This document shows, piece after piece, positions 55,541 through 64,000 of a stretch of 64,000 bases of DNA. Location of the stretch: positions 29,198,089 through 29,262,088 of the forward strand of contig NC_065922.1 in the NCBI RefSeq assembly GCF_024586455.1, written 5' to 3'. Below the pieces are notes generated by a model. The model worked only from the letters and a program-made list of their open reading frames with translations. It had not been told where the DNA came from and made no database searches. This DNA is from Bactrocera neohumeralis. Its lineage: Eukaryota; Arthropoda; Insecta; Diptera; Tephritidae. The translations under genes and the position numbers were made by a program. The first letter of the stretch is position 1. The number at the start of each line of letters is the position of its first letter.

Positions 55541-55564
55541 ATATTACTGTGCAACTCGTACAAA

Positions 55565-55990
55565 ATTAGCGCAGATATACAGGAAACTCTTCCGAAATAT
55601 TAAACGAATTTCCTTTTCCTCTCCTACTTCCCAGATGAGTTAAAAAAATATGAAATAATGAAATTTAAAAAAATATATTTTTTATTTTGCTTTTAGCATA
55701 CATATGTATATCGATAAATAATAACATAAAAATAAAATACTAAAATTTTAAATCGATATCTCAAAAAGTTTTTGAGTTACAGCCTTCTAAAGTGTCGCCA
55801 CTCAGTTCAATAAGCTCGATCAGTCTATCTTCAAAAGCATACTCAAAATTTCAGAACATCTCATAATCATTTGTTGTTGCTTACATTTCATCCAACTTTA
55901 TTCCTTACCAATTTATTTATGGAAATCTTCCAAAATTAAATGAACTTCCAATATTCTAACGAACTTTCCATCACCTGCCACTGAGTGATT
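55565..55990. other. AT-rich DNA between array and plus-strand exon
   Basis: No gene or repeat recognised. Confidence 0.35.
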
Positions 55991-55994
55991 AATT

Positions 55995-56032
55995 TAGTCA
56001 GTTTCGTTCCTGCACTCGTCCGGTTAAGTTGC
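55995..56032 (+). promoter_or_regulatory. core promoter (Inr + DPE), plus strand
   Basis: TTAGTCAGTTTCG with A of TCAGTT at 56000 as +1 and AGTTG exactly at +28 to +32. No TATA box. Confidence 0.45.
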
Positions 56033-56309
56033 GTGGTTTGCTCGTTCGTGATAGTTCTGTTTTATTTATGGCAGTGTAAGTGAATAAATGTATATATTTT
56101 GCAAGTGATAAGTGTTTTATAAATATAAAGTGTAGTAAAAAGTGTGAAGTGAAGTGTTTAGTATATTTGTGAATGTAAATTCGGTTAAATGCGTCGCGCA
56201 ATTCAGAAGATCGTCGCTCATCGTTGCAAAGAAATTCGCTGTTCATAAAACAGTAACGAGTTTCTCTTTCGACTCGTTGTTGTATTTTGTCTCCATTGAG
56301 TAAGAGCAG
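56000..56309 (+). other. predicted non-coding first exon, plus strand
   Basis: From the initiator to a consensus donor GCAG|GTGAGTGAAG. The sequence has strong fly 5'UTR character (AAGTGTGAAGTGAAGTGTTT). The best ATG (ATGCGTCGCGCAATTC) stops after 19 codons, before the donor, so this looks like an untranslated leader exon. It points away from the minus-strand array, towards the right edge. The opposing 116-codon minus frame is its shadow. Confidence 0.45.
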
Positions 56310-56603
56310 GTGAGTGAAGAGAATAATTTTGTATGCATATTTACTCATTGGTTTACTTGCATATTTGCATATGTTTGTAGAAAATAGGGTGAATCAAGTG
56401 ATTAGTAAAAACAAAATAGTTTTTTATTTAGTTAGAGAGTTGAAATGCAAATTGAGAAATACTTTAATTATTTACTAAAATATAAATATTTTTGTAGAAC
56501 ATATAATATACATATGTACATTTATGACATACATACATATATTATATAGAACACTTTTATAAGAATGCATTTTAATTAGTTTTATTGTTTGTATATATGT
56601 ATG

Positions 56604-56610
<7 letters not shown>

Positions 56611-56645
<35 letters not shown>
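56611..56645. repeat. (AT)n microsatellite
   Basis: About 17 uninterrupted AT units. The frame encoding alternating Ile-Tyr is produced by this tract. Confidence 0.95.
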
Positions 56646-56648
<3 letters not shown>

Positions 56649-56931
56649 GTTTTTAATATAATTCGAAAAAAATCAATATTGCAAAATTTAAGACGAATAT
56701 ATGTATATAACATACATATGTACGTACACTGAAAAAAAAAATACAAAATGATATAAATACATATTTTTATAAGCATAAAATTGAAGCAAATGAGCATTGA
56801 AAAAAGTACATTTCTATACAAGCCAATACTTGACAAATAAAAATATATGTACATCATACCTCTTAATTTTGTTTAATTTATATGTTATGTCCTAAATAAA
56901 TTTTACATGTTCTCTTTCATTCATAGAAATA

Positions 56932-58593
56932 CAGTGTGCGACAAAACTAAAGCACGGAATCTGCCTTGTCGGTATTTAACCGAATAAAATCATAAAGTAG
57001 GCATTACGTGATGTTTTATTGATTTGTATTATTAGTTCATGTATTCTTCTTTTAAAATTAGTAAAAATTAAACAAATTAACTTACTAAAATATTATATAA
57101 AATTAAATATATGAAGAACTCCAAAAATCTGGTGCGACAAAACAAAAGCACATAACTAAGAATTTACATTAATTGCACATTAATTGTTTGTCAAACGGTT
57201 TTTAATGATCAAAAATGTTGGATATGTGTAGTTATTACCTAATTAGAAAAATATTAATGCATATTCAGTTGCAGTTCGTCATTCAGTACGGTTGGTTGTA
57301 TGTTAAAGAGAAAGATATTTCAATGGCTCGAAATAAGTATTCTGTTCATTTTAGAAAAAAATTTGTTAAGGATTTTAAGAAAAGAGAATCGGTTATGACT
57401 ATTGCAAAAAAGTTTGGAATAAATCATCCTAATGTTTCCCGAACATTTAGCTGATTTGGCAAATCAAGCTCTTTGGTTACAGCGCATAGAGGTAGACGGC
57501 CGTGGAGAGCAACCGAACGAGAGGATAAGGGAGTCATTCGGGCAATAAAAATTACCCTTTTATATCGGCAATATCTATTGTAAGACAATTACGGTTAAAT
57601 ATATTACAGAGATCCATACAACGTCGAGCTGTCGATGGGGAATTTTCATGCTACCTGTAGCAAGTTATTGCAAAAAAGCCGTATTATTTATTTAAAGAAC
57701 AGACTGGCGTGATTGGAATTTGTGAGGATGCACATAAATTGAGCGATTACCAAATGGCAAACTGTACTTTTTTCTGGCGAATCGAAGTTTAATATCAAAG
57801 ATTGAGATGGGCTGAAGCTGGTAGGCAGACCGAAGGGACAACGCCTAAATCAACGTTATAAAACAAGCGCGGTGAAACATGGTGGAGACAATGTACTAGT
57901 GTGGGGTTGTTTTCCAGGGAATGCAATAGGATAAATTCATCATATAAACAGTATAATGGACAAATATAAGCATAAAAATATTTCTCAGAATATTAATGCT
58001 GCCACATGTTGCAGAAGAAATGGCTTTAAAATGGAGTTATCAACATGACAACGACCAGAAACACACTGCTATTTGTGTAAAACAGTGGTTTGTTGATAAC
58101 AGGAATGAGGTTTTGAAGCGACTCGCACAATCACCTGATCTCAATCCCATAGAGAACCAATGGTAAATTGTAGATCGAAAAATCAGACTTGAGAATTGTA
58201 AAAATAAGGCCGTTTTATACATTCAAGTGAAGGTAGCATGGAAAAGCATTTCCTGGGACACATCAAATAAATTAATTGAGTCCATGCCTAGCCGATGTGC
58301 AACTGTATTGAAAAATAAGGGATACGCAACCAAATATTGAAAGACATAAATTTTTCAATCATAAAACCATTTCGTGCTTTTGTTTTGTCGCACCAAATTT
58401 TTGGAGTTTTTCATATATGGTATTTTATATATTTTTTTAATAAGTTAATTTGTTTAATTTTTACTAATTTTAAAAGAAGAATACATGAACTAATAATACA
58501 AATCAATAAAACATCACGTAATGCCTAATTTATGATTTTATCCAGTTAAATACCGACAAGGTAGATTCCGTGCTTTAGTTTTGTCGCACACTG
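56932..58593 (+). mobile_element. Tc1-like transposon, intact ends, decayed gene
   Basis: CAGTGTGCGACAAAACTAAA at the left and TTTAGTTTTGTCGCACACTG at the right, each flanked by TA. The inverted repeats extend further (GCACGGAATCTGCCTTGTCG). Size 1662 bp, matching the element at 44.7-46.4 kb, with a similar coding layout, but a different terminal repeat. Confidence 0.9.
57323..58340 (+). pseudogene. Tc1-like transposase pseudogene
   Basis: MARNKYSVHFRKKFVKDFKK and IAKKFGINHPNVSRTF are the first HTH, ended by a TGA. Later segments include KHGGDNVLVWGCFPGNAIG, QHDNDQKHTAICVKQWF, LAQSPDLNPIENQW then a stop, and KNKGYATKY at the end. The first catalytic Asp is lost (FSGESKFNI instead of WSDESKF). 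The second Asp and Glu remain. Many shifts. The C-terminus is nearly the same as in the other Tc1 element, so both belong to one lineage. Confidence 0.85.
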
Positions 58594-58599
58594 TATATA

Positions 58600-58690
58600 C
58601 TTTATAGGGTCTCCGGCGCTCCCTTCTGGGTGTTACAAACTTCGTGGCAAACTTAATATACCCTGTTCAGGGTATAATAAGTTTAAAATT
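58600..58690. repeat. interspersed CAGGGTATA-type repeat end
   Basis: TTCTGGGTGTTACAAACTTC, GTGGCAAACTTAATATACCC and TGTTCAGGGTATAATAAG; matches copies at 8.3, 37.7 and 51.0 kb. Confidence 0.75.
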
Positions 58691-58699
58691 CATAAAAAT

Positions 58700-59800
58700 G
58701 TTAATCTACAATTATTGCTATATATGAGGCTTCATTGCAATCGTCACAAAAGATCTACACACTGCACCAAAAACAAAAAAAAAAATAATTATCAAGGGCA
58801 AAACAAGTTGACAATCTTTAAACACATCGATTTGGGAATTAAAAAAAATTACTCCTTCGATTTTTTGGAAATTTTCGGTGTATATTTTGAAGAATATACA
58901 ACGTGATAAAAAAAAAATAATTTACTATTTTGAGTTATACAAGACCTCCGACAGCGCCAAAAACCAGGTCCTCCACTGCTACGGTTATTCCACTCTGCTC
59001 CGTTGATGAAACATATAAATGAAAAAATCTGGTTATACAACATCTGCGGCCACGCATATTTTCAAGTGTTACCCATATTAGGCTACATTTTTAATTTTAA
59101 TTTTTGCAGATCCTTTTTTTATTTAGAAATAAGTAACTGACATGTTCTTTGTCAAAAACTTTAAAAATTTAAAACAAAAAATATTAATTTGAAGATTACA
59201 TGATTTCAAAGTTAATGAGAGTTTCAAAATTAAATTACTGAGACAGAAAAAATGGTAATTAATCGCGTTATTAATTTAAAAACAATAAATTGACTGCTTT
59301 TGTATAAGCAAAGAAAAGCTATTTTGCGGTTTACTAATTAAAAGTAATAAATTAAGGACTATAATTATAATAACATAAAATAATATAGTATACTTGTGCT
59401 TACCAAAAAGATAAAAAATATATAAAAATAGAAGAAGTCCGAAAAAATGAAGAATTTATAGTGGTAAGTTCCGCGTGGCCGCCGGTGTTTATGCTACTCA
59501 CCGTACAAATCAAACCCATTCAAAAGAAAAATGAAAAATTGACAAAATGGCGAAGTTTTTTAAATAGTTAATTTTTACAATAAATTTTGATCGCTTTTGG
59601 CCTGCCAAAACTCGACTTTTGATCAGATAATTTGTCTTCAAGTTATCATTTCGAAAGAAACTCGTTTAAAGATAAACTGACGGAGGCGATTGAACTGAGC
59701 GGTTTCCGTTTAAATGGCTGTAATTCAAATACTATTTAAGTTATTTTTAAAGGTAAAACTATCGAAACCAGAAAAAATTTGACTTTGATCCTCTGAATAG
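58700..59800. other. unrecognised AT-rich DNA
   Basis: Two opposed ~63-codon frames near 58.7-59.0 kb have no motif. Nothing else seen. Confidence 0.4.
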
Positions 59801-59804
59801 TTTT

Positions 59805-60935
59805 TATTCTTTCAACAGGGAATAAAAAATTTCACAGGAAGTTTGTAACATCCAGAAGGAAACGTCTGAGACCTAGGGCTTATTTTAGATGCCATTTGAT
59901 TCTTTCACTTTCCAGTACACCAAAAAAGAAGAGGTTATATATAGTACATATACTATATATTAATATACAATTTTCACTTATAATTACTTTAGAGCACACA
60001 AAATTATGGCCCAAAATTGTCAACATCCATGAAAAACTGTTCAAGCCCCTATGCACCGAATATTTGGACCCCAGTATCTGACTCTTTACTGAAAATATTG
60101 GTCAATGTGTAAGATATGCAATTAAAAGTAAGAAAGGATTCTTTCGTGACAATAGTAACTCTGTATATCAAATATGAAAGAATGATTGAATCGGTTCAAT
60201 GCTTCCCTTATATCCTATATAGCAAACAAAACGATTTTCGAACTTCTATTTGATTTTATACCAGATATGATGGCCAACATGTGAGTTATATCTATGAAAA
60301 TGAGAGAGCGTGTTTTACTGATAACAAATAAAACTGGGCGAAAACTTAACCTAGACTCCATATAACAAACACATAACATCCGGGTGACTTTACTCCATAT
60401 GATTGGTGATGGTACCATATTGAATGGGCAGATAACTTAGTATGTGACATATTAATAGAAGGTAGTTTTGGGCAAAAATATTGGGTAGTCATATTTCCAA
60501 TCAAATTTCAACTAATTTTTTATATTTATAATATTAAATAAATGAACAAATACGTACCTTCCATATACTATTTACATATGTATGTATAATAATTTTCATT
60601 TTTCTAACAATCCTTTTGTTGAATATGTCGGTCAGTGCATGTGCTAAATATTATTATTATACGTACATATATAGTTGATCTTCTACTCGAATTCTTGAAA
60701 TTGCAATAGAAGTCAATTTTCATATAAATTTCCTACCAAAACTCGAAGGTTCTAACTTCCAACTCGAAGTTTTTTTGTGAATTATGGTTATTCGAGTTAG
60801 CGAAGTTTGACTGTTAATATAATTGCTTGGATTCCGATGCTCTGGTTAACGATTTGCGCTTTAAAGAACTTCCTTCGCTTTAATTCTTGCAATTTGCAAG
60901 AGTATAAAATGTTCGGTTGGACCCGAATTCAGCAA
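59805..60935. repeat. degraded copy of the 1 kb MITE family, with a Tigger-like end inside
   Basis: Left part: GTTTGTAACATCCAGAAGGA, GCCATTTGATTCTTTCACTT, GTTCAAGCCCCTATGCACCG, ACTGAAAATATTGGTCAATG, paralleling 39.59-39.96 kb. Right end: TTGCAAGAGTATAAAATGTT followed by CGGTTGGACCCGAATTCAGC, the eroded inverted repeat. At 60.75-60.81 kb AGTTAGCGAAGTTTGACTG matches the ends of the Tigger-like MITE at 19.4 kb. Confidence 0.6.
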
Positions 60936-61625
60936 TTGCTTAATTGTTTTAGATTTTTTGTCTCTTTTTTTCAACCGCGATCACCGTGTTCCCAATCACG
61001 GACATAGTTAAAGTCCTTTTAGTAACTTTGGGAAATCATTTTTTTTTTAATTTTTGTGTATATTAATTAATTATAGAAATATAATTATATGTTAAAAATG
61101 CTAAAATATTCTTTATCGAAGTTTTTGTTTCAACTAAACACACATTCATGCTAAAGTTAACGTCATTTGAAGCATTTGACAACTATTTCAAAATACCGCA
61201 ACATTTTTCTATTACATTTTCAATTTCTTAAAAACATGTGACATTGCCATTATATATTTTTCCCCCAAATAAAGCATAATTAAAAAATCAAGCCTTTTAA
61301 TTTGTCCTTCCTAGAGTCTTAACTTTTTCATTATTGACACATCATGATATGTTTTTATTCCGGTTAATTGCCATATCCGATTATTTCAACCGTCCTCTGT
61401 TTTTTTCTTTAATTCCAGTTAAGGTGCTTATTTACTTCTTTTCCCATTTTAAATCGTATAAATGTATTTTAAGACATCACTTTTAACTTAATTGCTTACC
61501 CAATTATTGTACAAACTTCCGTCTGGCCATATTTGTATTCGTTAAACGAAGCAAACGCGTACAAAGCGACAAAATTGTGGCGGCAATCAGATGCGAAATT
61601 AATTTGCGGCCATTTCTGACGCTAC
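60936..61625. other. unrecognised AT-rich DNA
   Basis: No repeat match or coding signal. Confidence 0.4.
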
Positions 61626-61629
61626 ACTA

Positions 61630-61690
61630 ATGACCAATCAGACCGGATATAAAAGCGTGCAACAAAAACAAAAACACGCAATTGTCGAAA
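61630..61690 (+). promoter_or_regulatory. candidate TATA promoter with CCAAT box
   Basis: TGACCAATCAGACC lies just upstream of GGATATAAAAGCG (TATAAAA from 61648). A start near 61680 (CGCAATTG) would be about 31 bases downstream. No DPE checked out. Only a five-codon ATG frame follows at once, so a leader exon would be expected. Confidence 0.4.
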
Positions 61691-63180
61691 ACGCAATTAT
61701 GCCAAACAAATAACCAGCTTGTGCACACGCACACATACACACACACATACACAAATTGCCAGCAACAGGTGTTTGCAACAAATGTCAATTAAAATTCACA
61801 CACTCGTCGCTTTTGTGCGACATTTGACACCCACACACAAATTTTGTGTGACAGCAGTGTGTACGCACACATACATATACATATATGTATATATATTTAG
61901 ACATTTACGTACGGGTTTCGTAATGCGTCTAACGCTAATAGACATTTATAAAATAGATTTTCTCGTTTGGGCGAAAACAATTTGCTGCGCTTAAATAAAA
62001 ATGTATATACGTGTGTGTGTGTAGGTGGGTGTATATGTGTGTCAGTGCGTTTTCTCTCTCTCTATGGCACCTAAATTGCTAACGAATTGTGTTCGCTACT
62101 AACGCAGGCCATTTGTGGTTGCCTGCTTTTGGTATACCCATAGTGAACAGCCACAACACCACTAAAAACACCCACTAGAGTCCCAACTGCCCTCTATCAT
62201 CGTTAGTGCTCCCCGCGGATGCCATTGTATTGCCTTTATGCCATTTGCAAGTGTTTTCTTTTATTTTTCGCAATTTTGCGCTGCCTCTGTTCATGCTTCG
62301 CCATTGTACTTTGTCCGGTTCGAAATTGCGTGACCTGCTGTGCTGGAGAAATTTTCAATTTCACTGCCAAAGCGGATGGGCGCAAATACTTTAATACAAT
62401 TTTGTCAATGGCCAAACAACCAATTAGCGAAAATGTCCAACATAGTCTGTGCAAAAATACACAATTGCGTAGGATAATAGAAGGCGTTGTAAATAATAAC
62501 AACAACAACACCAATTACAACAACAGCGCTATATTAAAGTGTTGAGAAAATAACAATGAATGGTAAAATCAACAAGCGTCGCTCAACAGTGCGCCACTGC
62601 GTATGAGTGTTCACAAGTGCGTATGAGTGCTCGCAAATGCGTGTGTGTGTGTGTGTCATTATTTGTAGTGGTGCTAATGCGCGTCGCTGTGGGCGTGCGA
62701 CAGCAAGCATAAACACACACACTTCAAATGAAGCGTTGACCAACGCCGGCTACACATGTGGTTTGGCCCAACAAAATTTTGATTGTTCAGCCGCCACTAT
62801 GCTTGCACCGACCGAACACTGTGTCACTTCCGCCATCACCGCTTTTCGGCGTTTTAATTATGCTTAGCTGCCTTTGCGTTGGCTGTTTTCTGCGGCTAAT
62901 TGAAATGTTTGAGTGACAGACGGTAATGAGTGGATGGCGGGCGGTGTGCAAACACACAGTCATACACACTCACCCAAATACCTATCCATACATAATATCT
63001 CTAATTACATACCATATACATATGTACAGACAATACTCCCGTCGTTCATGCATTTGTCTTTCGAATAGCTGGCAAATTATTGTGTACTTGCAACAGCTGT
63101 TGCTAATACTCTTAAGCATCACCAGCAACATATTGTTCTTCATGTTATTTATTCACTTTTGTCGCACAGAAGACTAGTTT
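61691..63180. other. apparently single-copy, GC-richer block
   Basis: CA/GT tracts lie at about 61720-61755 and 62640-62658. Frames of 60-108 codons occur on both strands and overlap (for example 62219-62545 plus against 62236-62514 minus), without motifs, so I do not call a gene. It could be leader exon, intron or regulatory DNA of whatever the 61.65 kb promoter serves. Confidence 0.3.
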
Positions 63181-63412
63181 TGTTGGAGTGGAATATAAAT
63201 AGTAATGAAACAAGGTCATGACGGGCTAAAAATTTCCAATTACTTGTTTTCTGGTAAATGTTTGGTTAGGTTTAGAATTATTTCTTGTGAAATTCAATAT
63301 TTGTTTGATGGTGATAAAAGCGAACTCATTCGGTTAATAAAGAAATGAAATTCTAAAAATCTATTTGAGCTATTTTCTGAAAAAAATTATGAAAACAACG
63401 TAAACATATATA

Positions 63413-64000
63413 CAAGGTCTGTCGCAAAAGAAACAGGACTGTTAAAAAAAAAACAACAAACAATTAATATTTTTCAAAAGTTATATTTTTTTTATTCAAA
63501 GTAGTTTCCTTGTGCTTCGATACAGCGTTTAGCCCGGTCAATTAGCATATCAAATGAGTTTTTCATTCATTTTTCGGATTCATTTTGGATAGCTGAAATG
63601 TCCTGAAACCAGTGTCCTTTCATGGGCAAATGAAGTTTTCCAAATAGGTAAAAATCACAGGGTGCCAGATCAGGTGAGTAGGGTGAGTAGGGTGAGTGAT
63701 TAATGGTTAATATGGAGTTTTTCGACCGATGACACTGCGCATTATCGTGCAACAGGCGCCAGGACCCTGTCTCACGGTATTGTGGTCGAGCACGACGAAT
63801 GCGTGACAAAAGACGCTTCATAACACCAAGGTAAAATACAGCATTAATCGTTTGGCCAGGTGGGACGAACTCTCGGTGTACAATACCCTCGGAATCGTAA
63901 AAACAAATCAGCATTGTCTTTATTTTTGACTTCTGAAGACGACCGACTTCTGATCGTCACGGAGGTCCTCACGACCTTCTTGGAATCGCTTAAACCACTA
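63413..64000 (-). mobile_element. mariner element, internally deleted, cut by the window edge
   Basis: Its terminal repeat CAAGGTCTGTCGCAAAAGAA lies after a TATA on the left. Orientation is minus, so the 5' end lies beyond 64000. Confidence 0.85.
63492..64000 (-). pseudogene. mariner transposase, first catalytic segment deleted
   Basis: From the right edge: WFKRFQEGREDLRDDQ (end of the DNA-binding region), then after a short junction SKIKTMLICFYDSEGIVHRE, FVPPGQTINAVFYLGVMKRL, SWRLLHDNAQCHRS (second Asp), SPYSPYSPDLAPCDFYLFGK (third Asp), and RAKRCIEAQGNYFE at the stop. Roughly 110-130 codons including the first Asp motif are missing between DDQ and SKIK, and the frame shifts there. The second-to-third Asp interval is 29 residues rather than 34, with SPY repeated by a 9-bp tandem repeat. 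Confidence 0.85.

Larger units (their letters stand above)
40094..55560 (-). repeat. tandem array of promoter/first-exon modules (C0-B1-C1-B2-C2-B3-D)
   Basis: Seven modules in the same orientation alternate between two related classes. Donor-to-donor spacing is B1-B2 5414 bp (including a 1664-bp Tc1 insert), B2-B3 4657, C0-C1 3684, C1-C2 5674 (with the same Tc1). The intermodule DNA is also repeated: the AT-rich AAATTAAATTTTAATTT blocks, the CTGCGCATTGCAACAAAAAC segment and the CAGGGTATA repeat recur in order. A LINE remnant separates B3 from D. Confidence 0.75.

Noticed and set aside
55998..56348. 116-codon minus-strand frame
   Set aside because: It lies opposite the predicted plus-strand leader exon and has no motif.
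56582..56857. 91-codon frame with alternating Ile-Tyr
   Set aside because: Product of the (AT)n tract.
62206..62545. 62- and 108-codon plus-strand frames
   Set aside because: An opposing minus frame of 92 codons covers the same DNA, with no domain, and an Asn run from a simple repeat.
62955..62975. Minus-strand GGGTGAGTG as another array donor
   Set aside because: The sequence upstream on that strand has no initiator/DPE and no similarity to A-D exons.
63671..63700. GGTGAGTAGG repeats as splice donors
   Set aside because: They are the 9-bp repeat coding SPY in the minus-strand mariner.
1..64000. CRISPR arrays, bacterial operons, terminators
   Set aside because: The window is clearly animal DNA; the regular repeats seen are microsatellites or transposon-derived.

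Overview
The window looks like intergenic or intronic DNA from a higher fly (Diptera, Brachycera; tephritid-like). The reasons are its AT richness, its Tc1, mariner, pogo and non-LTR element content, the interspersed repeats with GTTCGGGTGTAAC and CAGGGTATA ends common in such flies, and fly-type core promoter motifs. The organism is an inference. I found no intact multi-exon protein gene, rRNA, tRNA or CRISPR array. Almost every long reading frame is a transposon remnant or a chance frame.

The feature I rate most highly is a series of eleven promoter-plus-first-exon modules, all on the minus strand. Ten of them have an initiator (CAGT or TTAGTC type) with a downstream promoter element exactly at +28 to +32; three of those ten also have a TATA box at -31 and one has a TATA-like box at -30. 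Every module ends about 290-450 nt downstream at a GTGAGT splice donor. Four modules (class A) lie at 4.2, 6.5, 16.8 and 22.0 kb inside a dispersed repeat of up to about 2 kb. Seven lie between 40.1 and 55.3 kb and alternate as C0-B1-C1-B2-C2-B3-D. Class A and class B exons open with the same ATG-ACA-ATG start and reach the donor in the same phase. Modules B, C and D share an upstream GCACAAAAGTATGC-type element and GAGAACGT/ACGTTCTC sites at similar distances from the predicted start. I read this as an array of alternative first exons or duplicated gene 5' ends whose downstream exons lie beyond position 1; no transcript evidence is available here. One exon with the opposite orientation (plus strand, 56.0-56.3 kb, CAG|GTGAGT) lies just past the end of the array.

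Layout: 1-2.2 kb, unrecognised or apparently single-copy DNA; 2.2-7.1 kb, a LINE 3' end, two repeat units with A modules and mariner debris; 7.1-15.7 kb, mostly unrecognised DNA with a CA-rich apparently single-copy block, a mariner N-terminus and two LINE fragments; 15.7-24.8 kb, deleted mariners, two more A modules and a Tigger-like MITE; 24.8-39 kb, LINE fragments of three lineages, a deleted mariner, local duplications and a TTAGG-like tract; 39-40 kb, a 1 kb MITE with 60-bp inverted ends; 40-55.5 kb, the B/C array, interrupted by a nearly intact Tc1 element (44.7-46.4 kb), a small pogo-like MITE and a LINE RNase H remnant; 56-64 kb, the plus-strand exon, a second decayed Tc1 element, a degraded MITE copy, an apparently single-copy block with a CCAAT/TATA promoter candidate, and a mariner running off the right edge with its first catalytic region deleted.
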